Below, in pieces: positions 7,530 through 13,156 of a stretch of DNA of 16,341 nt. Each line of letters starts with the position of its first letter. The first letter of the stretch is position 1. Position numbers and translations under genes: made by a program. The stretch is from Clostridium_AM sp964554365 (GTDB lineage: Bacteria; Bacillota; Clostridia; Clostridiales; Clostridiaceae): assembly GCA_964554365.1 (NCBI GenBank), contig CAZKOJ010000099.1, forward strand, positions 1 to 16,341. Direction: 5' to 3'. A model generated the notes under the pieces. It was not told where the DNA came from and did not search any database. It saw only the letters and a list, made by a program, of their open reading frames with translations.

Positions 7530-7674
7530 TATTAGTTGAACTGATTAAGGAATATAAATCAAATTATCCAATCTAGTATAAAATAAGGATGTTAGTGATG
7601 TTTAGTTAAGGGATAAAGAATAAAATTATATATGCTAGGAAAAACTAATTTGAAGGCTAGGAGGTAGATTTGTT

Positions 7675-7869
7675 ATGAATTTAGATACTGTAGATATTAT
7701 AAAGAAAAGATTATTGGATGCACAAGAAAGTGTAAGAGACTATCAGATGTTTTCTTATAAAATCGATGATCCTGAAGTTACATCGGCATTTAAAGAATTT
7801 GCTGAAGAATCAGCCATGCAAGCTAAAAAACTTCAAGAGTTATTAGCTAAATATGAAGATATCAGATAA
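7675..7869 (+). CDS. Small helical hypothetical protein, 64 aa
   Basis: A 64-residue acidic protein predicted as a two-helix hairpin: residues 4-28 (DTVDIIKKRLLDAQESVRDY) and 33-60 (PEVTSAFKEFAEESAMQAKK), joined at DDPE. Heptad-like spacing and the E..A..A pattern resemble half of a ferritin-like or rubrerythrin-like four-helix bundle, so a homodimer is likely. It lacks the ExxH metal motif, so no iron role can be claimed. Start ATG 7675 follows AGGAGG (about 7660). A terminator at 7919 closes the unit. Not recognised beyond this. Confidence 0.75.
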   Translation: MNLDTVDIIKKRLLDAQESVRDYQMFSYKIDDPEVTSAFKEFAEESAMQAKKLQELLAKYEDIR

Positions 7870-7918
7870 ATACTATATGTGTGTTGACATACTGACAAAT
7901 GTAAATAGTTAAATAGTG

Positions 7919-7949
7919 GCAGCTTGTACTAATCAGCTGCTTATTTTTT
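7919..7949 (+). terminator. Rho-independent terminator
   Basis: GCAGCT (7919-7924) pairs with AGCTGC (7935-7940) around a 10-nt loop, and TTATTTTTT follows. It ends the transcript of the 64-residue helical protein. Confidence 0.8.
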
Positions 7950-8025
7950 AGTATAAATTTTTATGAGATACTTAAACTATCTATAGAAAGTTTAATAATG
8001 CTGTAGAAAACGGAGGTGACTAAAT

Positions 8026-8226
8026 GTGGATATTGAAAGATTACAAGAAATAATGAATTCACCAGCTAATATACAAGTATTATACGAAAGTCATCCTATA
8101 TGGATAGATGGTCTAGATACAGAAGAACAAATGGCTAAAATAAAAATATTAGAGTCTAAGGAAAAAAAATATGTTCCTGTGGATGATTTAGTAGATACAG
8201 GGAAAATAATAAATATAAAAAGGTAA
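8026..8226 (+). CDS. sspH: H-type small acid-soluble spore protein
   Basis: Minor SASP of the SspH family, made in the forespore under late sporulation control and packed in the spore core. At 66 residues it is close to the 59-residue Bacillus SspH. It matches along its length: MDIERLQEIMNSPANIQVLY corresponds to the N-terminal helix and strand, then PIWI, and VPVDDLVDTGKI at the end corresponds to the VxVxxL tail. The start is GTG at 8026, correctly spaced from GGAGGTGAC (8012-8020). The overlapping ATG at 8024 is in another frame and hits a stop quickly. It heads a small cluster with two tiny HTH-like genes 13 nt downstream. It is direct evidence that the organism forms endospores. Confidence 0.88.
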   Translation: MDIERLQEIMNSPANIQVLYESHPIWIDGLDTEEQMAKIKILESKEKKYVPVDDLVDTGKIINIKR

Positions 8227-8239
8227 GGGTGATTCAGCT

Positions 8240-8398
8240 ATGGGAAGATGGAGAAATAAAGGTGTTCATGAAAAAACCATGGAAAAAACTAAAGATTTAT
8301 TGGATAAAGGTGTAGGAATGGGGGAAATAAAACAGAGAACTGGATTAGATGAAGAGAATGTTATAAAAGCAAAGGAAAAGATGGAGGGAAGAAGATAA
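8240..8398 (+). CDS. Tiny HTH-like protein, 52 aa (first of a tandem pair)
   Basis: Open frame of 52 residues with a good AAGGGTGA ribosome binding site 7 nt before ATG 8240, beginning 13 nt after sspH. The core KTKDLLDKGVGMGEIKQRTG followed by LDEENVIKAKEKM reads as helix-turn-helix: a helix, the turn G(V/M)xxxEI, and a second helix after T. It is paralogous to the next gene, whose core is KAKEMMIKGMSWDEIRLETR. The size is little more than one HTH unit, so it would need to dimerise to bind DNA. A role in DNA binding inside the spore or in regulating sspH neighbours is possible but unproven. It is absent from gene calls that use a length cut-off. Confidence 0.65.
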   Translation: MGRWRNKGVHEKTMEKTKDLLDKGVGMGEIKQRTGLDEENVIKAKEKMEGRR

Positions 8399-8399
8399 G

Positions 8400-8543
8400 A
8401 TGAAAGATGAAGTGAACCATACAAAGGAAAAAGCAAAGGAAATGATGATAAAAGGCATGAGTTGGGATGAAATAAGACTAGAAACCAGATTAAGGGAAAA
8501 AGACTTAAAGAGGATTCAGAAAGATATAACAAATAAATTTTAG
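8400..8543 (+). CDS. Tiny HTH-like protein, 47 aa (second of a tandem pair)
   Basis: Open frame of 47 residues whose ATG (8400) begins one base after the stop of the preceding paralogue (8396-8398), an arrangement typical of translational coupling. GGAGGG at 8383-8388 lies inside the upstream gene. The core KAKEMMIKGMSWDEIRLETR followed by LREKDLKRIQKDI has the same pattern as the first protein: K-x-G-M-x-x-x-E-I-x-x-x-T-x-L. It is basic, with no membrane segment. The pair probably arose by duplication. DNA binding is inferred from the helix-turn-helix spacing only. Confidence 0.62.
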   Translation: MKDEVNHTKEKAKEMMIKGMSWDEIRLETRLREKDLKRIQKDITNKF

Positions 8544-8618
8544 TAAAGTCATAAAATAAGGTGATTTAATGTACTATTCACAACCATAGAGTTATAATTT
8601 TCTTTGGGGGTGAATGAG

Positions 8619-9068
8619 TTGCTAAAAAGGGATACAAGAGTACAAATAGTAATTTTACAGGATGGAAAGTACTTACTTTTAAAGCACTATGCTAAGAAAG
8701 AAAATATGTATTTTTGGGCTTTACCAGGAGGTGGCCGTGAAAAAGGTGAAAGCGAAGAAGAAACGGCAATAAGGGAAGCATTTGAAGAAACAGGAATGAA
8801 AATAAAATTGCTTCCAATAAAGTTAGAAGACACACCTCATATAGAAAATTCTATTTATAATAGAATTGTTACATTTGTAGCTTATCCCGTGGAAGGTGAG
8901 GCTAAAGTAGGATATGATCCAGAACCAGAAATGAGGGAGCTATACGAAATTGTAGACTTAAGATGGCAGGATTTTAATAATGATAATGGTGTAGATGAAA
9001 TCACTTTGAAAGATATAGTACCTATAAGACATAAATTTAATGAAGATAAAAAATTAGGACTGTTTTAA
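8619..9068 (+). CDS. Nudix hydrolase
   Basis: Cytoplasmic Nudix-family pyrophosphohydrolase, which cleaves nucleoside diphosphates linked to another group using Mg2+ or Mn2+. The Nudix box is complete: GGREKGESEEETAIREAFEE followed by TGM fits GX5EX7REUXEEXGU. The N-terminal strand VQIVILQDGKYLLLKHYAKK and the WALPGGG before the box are typical. The length (149 residues) is normal. The open frame reaches a TTG at 8604 and a GTG at 8610, but both overlap the strong GGGGGTGA ribosome binding site (8606-8613). The TTG at 8619, 5 nt after it, is the better start. Substrate unknown: it could be an ADP-ribose, Ap4A or oxidised nucleotide pyrophosphatase. It follows the tiny HTH pair after 75 nt and precedes another microprotein. 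Confidence 0.9.
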   Translation: MLKRDTRVQIVILQDGKYLLLKHYAKKENMYFWALPGGGREKGESEEETAIREAFEETGMKIKLLPIKLEDTPHIENSIYNRIVTFVAYPVEGEAKVGYDPEPEMRELYEIVDLRWQDFNNDNGVDEITLKDIVPIRHKFNEDKKLGLF

Positions 9069-9116
9069 ATAAGTTTTTGCTATTTAATATAAAATCAAAT
9101 AGAGAGGTGAATTCCA

Positions 9117-9251
9117 ATGACTATAAAAGGTAATTTGACGAATAAACAAACAGCAGCCCTTGGCGTAGATAAGGAAGATAATGGACAAAATTTATATGAA
9201 GAAGACAGAAAAAAAAGACAAAGAAAAAATGATAATATAAAACCTCGTTAA
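9117..9251 (+). CDS. Small hydrophilic hypothetical protein, 44 aa
   Basis: Open frame of 44 residues (MTIKGNLTNKQTAALGVDKE to the basic tail KKRQRKNDNIKPR) with AGAGGTGA (about 9103-9110) 6-7 nt before ATG 9117. It begins 48 nt after the Nudix gene and is followed by a hairpin terminator at 9365. Acidic middle and basic end, no hydrophobic core, probably disordered. Together with the 45-, 46-, 52- and 47-residue genes upstream it makes this stretch unusually rich in microproteins. Not recognised. Confidence 0.58.
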   Translation: MTIKGNLTNKQTAALGVDKEDNGQNLYEEDRKKRQRKNDNIKPR

Positions 9252-9552
9252 AAATAGGAGATGCAGCTAAGGTTAAAGAAAAACAAGAATGTATAAGAAA
9301 TTATTCAAAGTACAAATTTTGATCAGAGGGATATAATAACTATAAAAAATGAGAATATATAATTAAAAGGGGGGTTTTAAGCCGTCCTTTTATTTATACT
9401 TAAGCTATATAGTTTTTACTTATTTTGTTAATAAGTTTTACCATATAAAAGGGTTAAGTAAATAATTTTTTAGTAATTTTTATAGCCAATTCATAAGAAA
9501 CTCCGTAAGACATCATCATTCCTATGATATTAGGATTATTACTTTAGTTAAA
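9252..9552. other. Intergenic region with terminator and a short minus-strand frame
   Basis: It holds the terminator at 9365. It also holds a minus-strand frame of 21 codons (ATG at 9519, stop 9454-9456) reading MMMSYGVSYELAIKITKKLFT, which begins 34 nt after the tetR stop. AGGA directly precedes its ATG run. It could be a tiny coupled ORF or the stub of a lost gene; the sequence does not decide. Confidence 0.25.
9365..9396 (+). terminator. Probable Rho-independent terminator
   Basis: AAAAGGGGGG (9365-9374) pairs with CCGTCCTTTT (9382-9391), with one mismatch or bulge, around TTTTAAG; TATTTAT follows. It would end the transcript of the microprotein/Nudix genes. Confidence 0.55.
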
Positions 9553-10152
9553 TTATTTTAATTTAAGAATTTGTATTACACAATTCAGAGATTTTCTAGT
9601 AATGTCTTCTATAGAGTAATTTCCATTGTTTAAACACCAATCATAAATGATTCCATGAGAAAGTCTTATTAGATAATTTATAGCATCTTTACATTCCAGA
9701 TCTTGTGTTATCTCGTTTTTTATTTGACCTCTACATATAATTTCACTCAGCAGTTCCTGAAGTAAAATATTCTTACAATCAATAAGTTTATTTCCATAAT
9801 CTAGTTGACTTTTATAAACTTGTTTTACTATATCTAACCCTTTTTCCTCTGCATATTTTACATGGAAACAGATAACTTCTACTATTTCATCTAAAGTGCT
9901 AGTTGTAGGGGTTTCTTTTACATTATTTAAAAAGCACTCATATTCTTCTTTATATAAGGCTATAATCACATCTTCCTTTGCATTAAAGTGATGATAAAAG
10001 GTACCCTTAGAAACTTGAGCATGTTTACAAATTTCATCTATAGGCACGTTATCATAACCATATTTACCTATTAATTCTATAGCTATATTATAAATTTTAT
10101 TTTTTGTTTCCATTGCTTGAATTTTTCGTTTGTTTAATTCTTTGTTAGTCAA
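9553..10152 (-). CDS. TetR/AcrR-family transcriptional regulator
   Basis: DNA-binding repressor of the TetR family, 199 residues. The N-terminal HTH spans about residues 18-64 and is classic: IAIELIGKYGYDNVPIDEIC, then KHAQVSKGTFYHHFNAKEDV. The rest is a helical ligand and dimerisation domain with three cysteines (FHV region, CKNI, CRGQ). Start TTG at 10152 is supported by AAAGGAGTGA at good distance; ATG at residue 14 would cut into the first helix of the domain. Its own promoter is visible (TTGATA at 10226-10221, 16 bp, TATAAT at 10204-10199). It diverges from the NuoE-like operon, whose promoter carries palindromes of TetR-operator type, so it is the likely local repressor. The inducing ligand is unknown. 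Confidence 0.9.
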   Translation of the reverse strand: MTNKELNKRKIQAMETKNKIYNIAIELIGKYGYDNVPIDEICKHAQVSKGTFYHHFNAKEDVIIALYKEEYECFLNNVKETPTTSTLDEIVEVICFHVKYAEEKGLDIVKQVYKSQLDYGNKLIDCKNILLQELLSEIICRGQIKNEITQDLECKDAINYLIRLSHGIIYDWCLNNGNYSIEDITRKSLNCVIQILKLK

Positions 10153-10198
10153 TTGAAGTCACTCCTTTAAATTACTATAATTAAAAAAATATATATAC

Positions 10199-10226
10199 AT
10201 TATATAATAATAACTTAAAATATCAA
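10199..10226 (-). promoter_or_regulatory. Promoter of the tetR-like gene
   Basis: On the minus strand, TTGATA (10226-10221) is followed by a 16-bp spacer and TATAAT (10204-10199), giving a start near 10192. It lies about 55 bp or more away from the palindromes of the divergent promoter, so these may control the operon more directly than tetR itself. Confidence 0.6.
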
Positions 10227-10279
10227 AAAATATAATACACATATAAATTTATAAAAATATTTACAAAATGTGAAATAGT

Positions 10280-10308
10280 TTGCATGCTAATTATTAGCAT
10301 GTTATAAT
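10280..10308 (+). promoter_or_regulatory. Promoter of the nuoE-like operon with a 19-bp palindrome in the spacer
   Basis: TTGCAT (-35-like, 10280-10285) and TATAAT (10303-10308) are separated by 17 bp. A perfect inverted repeat, CATGCTAAT (10283-10291) T ATTAGCATG (10293-10301), fills the spacer and overlaps the -35. A protein bound there would block or reshape RNA polymerase binding. The weak -35 suggests that activation is possible as well. Confidence 0.65.
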
Positions 10309-10331
10309 GACTATAGTCGGTGACTGCAGTC
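10309..10331. promoter_or_regulatory. Twin 10-bp palindromes at the transcription start (probable TetR operator)
   Basis: GACTATAGTC (10309-10318) and GACTGCAGTC (10322-10331) are each perfect palindromes of the form GACTNNAGTC, centred 13 bp apart. They begin right after the -10 box and cover the expected start site. The spacing of about 1.3 helical turns and the shared half-site suggest cooperative binding of two dimers, as with several TetR-family repressors. Assignment to the divergent TetR is inferred from position. Confidence 0.6.
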
Positions 10332-10378
10332 AATGAAATTAAATGATTTCTAAACTTTTTATAAGGAGGGTAATGGAC

Positions 10379-10858
10379 ATGGAGGAATTAAAAGGTTTTA
10401 CTGAAGAAAAAATAACTAAAATAGACCAAATCATTGATAAGCACAAAGAAAAACATGGTGGACTAATACCTATGCTAGAAGAAGTACAAACGTTAATGGG
10501 CTATATACCAGTCTCACTTCAGGAAAGAATTTCTACAAAAACTGGTATTCCATCAAACACAATTTATGGAGTAGTATCGTTCTATTCATTTTTTGCTATG
10601 GAACCTAGAGGAAGGCATAGAATACAAGTATGTTTAGGAACTGCTTGTTATGTTAAAGGGGCAAAAGAAATTGCAGATAAGATAGAAAAAGAATTTAACA
10701 TAAAATCAGGGGAAAGCTCAAAGGATGGAAGATTTACTTATGAAACTACTAGATGTTTTGGTGCTTGTGGATTAGGTCCTGTTATAGTAGTTGATGGAAA
10801 GGTTTACGGAAAAGTAGAACTTGATAAGGTTATGGATATTCTAAATGAATATAAATAG
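10379..10858 (+). CDS. NuoE-like [2Fe-2S] thioredoxin-fold subunit
   Basis: 24-kDa-type subunit of NADH dehydrogenase/HydABC-like complexes, 159 residues. It carries one [2Fe-2S] centre that passes electrons to or from the FMN of the NuoF partner. A helical N-domain (residues 1-75, with LIPMLEEVQTLMGYIP) precedes the thioredoxin-like domain. The cluster ligands are Cys85, Cys90, Cys126 and Cys130 (CLGTAC and CFGACG), the expected CX4C...CX3C pattern. The open frame begins at ATG 10343, but AAGGAGGG (10363-10370) lies inside that frame. ATG 10379, 8 nt after it, gives the normal family N-terminus; ATG 10373 is too close. First gene of a four-gene operon, 31 nt before the nuoF-like start. Repression at the palindromes upstream is likely. 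Confidence 0.92.
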   Translation: MEELKGFTEEKITKIDQIIDKHKEKHGGLIPMLEEVQTLMGYIPVSLQERISTKTGIPSNTIYGVVSFYSFFAMEPRGRHRIQVCLGTACYVKGAKEIADKIEKEFNIKSGESSKDGRFTYETTRCFGACGLGPVIVVDGKVYGKVELDKVMDILNEYK

Positions 10859-10889
10859 TTTGCAATGAATAAAAAGAGGAGGGGTGTAT

Positions 10890-12614
10890 ATGTCAAAGAA
10901 AACAATAACTGATTTAGAGAATATACAAAAAGAGACATTAGAAAAAATGAGATTAAAAAGAGTTAGAATAAGTGTACACATGGGAACTTGTGGTATAGCG
11001 TCAGGAGCTAGAGAGATTTTAGCTGTATTAAGGGAAGAGATAAAAAAGGCTAGTGTAAAGTATGTAGATGTAAAAACTACAGGATGTATGGGTATATGTT
11101 CAAAAGAACCATTAATTACAGTGGAGGTTTGTGGACAAGAACCTATAATTTACGAATATATGAATGACAAAAAGATGTCAGAAGTATTTAAGCAACACAT
11201 ATTAAGCGGAAAAGTTATAAAAAAATATGCTTTTGTCAGAGGAAAAGAATATCAAATAAAAGATAGAATAAAAAGTGGTGGAGCGTTACAAGGTGAAGAA
11301 GTTTTAGATCAAAGTATAGTGGGTATAGAAAATATTCCTTTCTTTAGACTTCAAGAACCAAGAGTAATGAGAAATAGAGGATTAATAGATCCTAATAATA
11401 TAAATGAGTATATTGCTAGAGATGGTTATAAAGCTACTATTAAGGCTTTAAAAGATATGTCATCTGAAAGTATTATAAAAGAAGTATTAGATTCAGGTAT
11501 TAGAGGAAGAGGTGGAGCTGGATTTCCTACTGGACTAAAATGGAAATTTGCTGCTAAGACAGTCGGAGACATAAAATATGTTTTATGTAATGCAGATGAG
11601 GGAGATCCAGGCGCATACATGGATAGAAGTGTTTTAGAAGGGGATCCACACGCAGTAATAGAAGGTATGATAATCGCAGCAAAGGCTATAGGATCACATA
11701 TGGGATATATCTATTGTAGAGCAGAATATCCTTTAGCTGTAGAAACTTTAAATAAAGCCATAAATTCAGCTAGAGCTTACGGACTTTTAGGAGAAGATAT
11801 CCTAGGAACAGGATTTAATTTTGACTTAGAAGTTTATGAAGGTGCTGGAGCATTTGTATGTGGAGAAGAAACTGCTTTAATGAGGTCCATAGAAGGAAAG
11901 AGAGGAAACCCAAGACCAAGACCACCATTCCCTGCAGAGCATGGATTATGGGAAAAGCCAACTATATTAAACAATGTAGAAACTCTAGCTAACATTCCTC
12001 AAATAATTTTAAAGGGCAGTCAGTGGTTTTCAAGTATAGGTACAGAAAAAAGTAAGGGAACAAAAGTATTCTCTATTACAGGTGATATAAACAATGTAGG
12101 TTGTGTAGAAATACCTATAGGAACAACCATAGGTACTGTTATAAATGAAATAGGTGGAGGAGTGTGTGGTGGTAAGAAATTTAAAGCTGCACAATTGGGA
12201 GGTCCCTCAGGAGGGTGTATACCTATAGAACACTTGGGCGCACCTTTAGACTATGAGAATCTTAAAGAACTAGGAAGTATAATGGGTTCTGGTGGATTAA
12301 TAGTAATGAATGAAGAAAAATCAGCTGTGGATATAGCACGTTTCTTCATGGATTTCTGTGCTAGTGAATCTTGTGGAAAATGTATACCTTGCCGTGAGGG
12401 TACAAAGCAAATGTTAAAGATATTAAACAATATATGCATAGGTAATGGACAAGAGGGAGATATTGAAAAGCTTGAGGAGTTAGCTGATGTAGTTCAGAAT
12501 ACAGCTCTTTGTGCTTTAGGACAAACTTCGCCAAATCCAATTTTAAGTACTATTCGTTATTTTAGACATGAGTATGAAGATACAATTAAAAATAAAAAAC
12601 TGTCTGTCAAGTAA
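10890..12614 (+). CDS. NuoF/HydB-like FMN- and NAD(H)-binding diaphorase subunit
   Basis: 51-kDa-type flavoprotein, 574 residues, that exchanges electrons between NAD(P)(H) and FeS clusters. An N-terminal thioredoxin-like domain (about residues 25-110) shows Cys34, Cys66 and Cys70; the first NuoE-type Cys position is His. The FMN/NAD core follows: RGRGGAGFPTGLKWKFA, NADEGDPGAYMDR and EGAGAFVCGEETALMRSIEG. The SLBB domain is at about 390-450. The N3-type [4Fe-4S] site is ESCGKCIPCREG (Cys495/498/501) plus Cys541 in ALCALGQ. It stops soon after, so the C-terminal two-cluster ferredoxin domain of bifurcating HydB proteins is missing. GTG 10884 is possible, but AGAGGAGGGG overlaps it, so ATG 10890 is preferred. 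NAD versus NADP preference cannot be told. Confidence 0.93.
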   Translation: MSKKTITDLENIQKETLEKMRLKRVRISVHMGTCGIASGAREILAVLREEIKKASVKYVDVKTTGCMGICSKEPLITVEVCGQEPIIYEYMNDKKMSEVFKQHILSGKVIKKYAFVRGKEYQIKDRIKSGGALQGEEVLDQSIVGIENIPFFRLQEPRVMRNRGLIDPNNINEYIARDGYKATIKALKDMSSESIIKEVLDSGIRGRGGAGFPTGLKWKFAAKTVGDIKYVLCNADEGDPGAYMDRSVLEGDPHAVIEGMIIAAKAIGSHMGYIYCRAEYPLAVETLNKAINSARAYGLLGEDILGTGFNFDLEVYEGAGAFVCGEETALMRSIEGKRGNPRPRPPFPAEHGLWEKPTILNNVETLANIPQIILKGSQWFSSIGTEKSKGTKVFSITGDINNVGCVEIPIGTTIGTVINEIGGGVCGGKKFKAAQLGGPSGGCIPIEHLGAPLDYENLKELGSIMGSGGLIVMNEEKSAVDIARFFMDFCASESCGKCIPCREGTKQMLKILNNICIGNGQEGDIEKLEELADVVQNTALCALGQTSPNPILSTIRYFRHEYEDTIKNKKLSVK

Positions 12615-12667
12615 ACGTTATCAATCGTATGTAAAGTGAGAAAATGAAAACTATAAGGGGGATATAG

Positions 12668-13153
12668 ATGATTTTAACTAAGTCTTTAGATTATGAAGAA
12701 ATAATAAAAAATTTAGATAAGGAAAAAGATGTCATAGCTATTATAGGTTGTAATACATGTATCCGTGTTTCAGGAGCTGGTGGCCCAGAAAAATTAAAAG
12801 AGCTTGCTGTGAAATTAAGAAGTGATGGATATAAGGTAAAGGAAGGATTTATGCTTCCTATAGCTTGTATGGAACCATATTTATTTACAGCCAAGCTAGC
12901 TAATGGAGTAAACATAATAATTTCACTCTCCTGTTCTGCAGGATTTTCAAATATGAAAAGAAACTTTTTAGAAATAAAGGTCATAGAAACTGTAAAGGAT
13001 ATGGGACTTATGGTGGCAGATGCTAATAAAGGAATACTAAAACTTGTAAGTCCATATGAGAAATATAAAGATAAAGCAGGCAGTGAATATGTAATAGGCT
13101 CTGATGCAAAAGAGCTTCTTGGAGAAAACCTGCCAATGGATATGGAGGTGTAA
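12668..13153 (+). CDS. MetV-like N-domain protein (stand-alone)
   Basis: A 161-residue cytoplasmic protein resembling the N-terminal domain of MetV, the FeS partner of acetogenic methylenetetrahydrofolate reductase (MetF). The match is by pattern: IIGCNTCIRVSGAGGPEKL, a Gly-Tyr-x-Val strand, then single cysteines in GFMLPIACMEP and ISLSCSAG. The four cysteines Cys28, Cys31, Cys67 and Cys89 form CX2C...C...C and could hold a [4Fe-4S] cluster. The C-terminal Cys-rich zinc/FeS domain of true MetV is absent and no MetF gene is nearby, so folate reduction is unlikely here. It is paralogous to residues 1-125 of the next gene (same first 31-residue layout, SCNTC and GCM), which starts 3 nt after its stop. 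ATG 12668 follows AAGGGGGAT. Confidence 0.75.
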   Translation: MILTKSLDYEEIIKNLDKEKDVIAIIGCNTCIRVSGAGGPEKLKELAVKLRSDGYKVKEGFMLPIACMEPYLFTAKLANGVNIIISLSCSAGFSNMKRNFLEIKVIETVKDMGLMVADANKGILKLVSPYEKYKDKAGSEYVIGSDAKELLGENLPMDMEV

Positions 13154-13156
13154 TAA

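Noticed and set aside
8266..8532. Minus-strand open frame of 88 codons
   Set aside because: It is the antisense of the two tiny HTH-like genes. It has a Leu/Ser/Phe/Pro-rich composition typical of shadows of Lys/Glu-rich genes, and no ribosome binding site.
12668..13153. Calling this gene metV and the operon a methylenetetrahydrofolate reductase
   Set aside because: The C-terminal Cys-rich domain of MetV is missing and there is no metF next to it. Only the N-terminal pattern matches.
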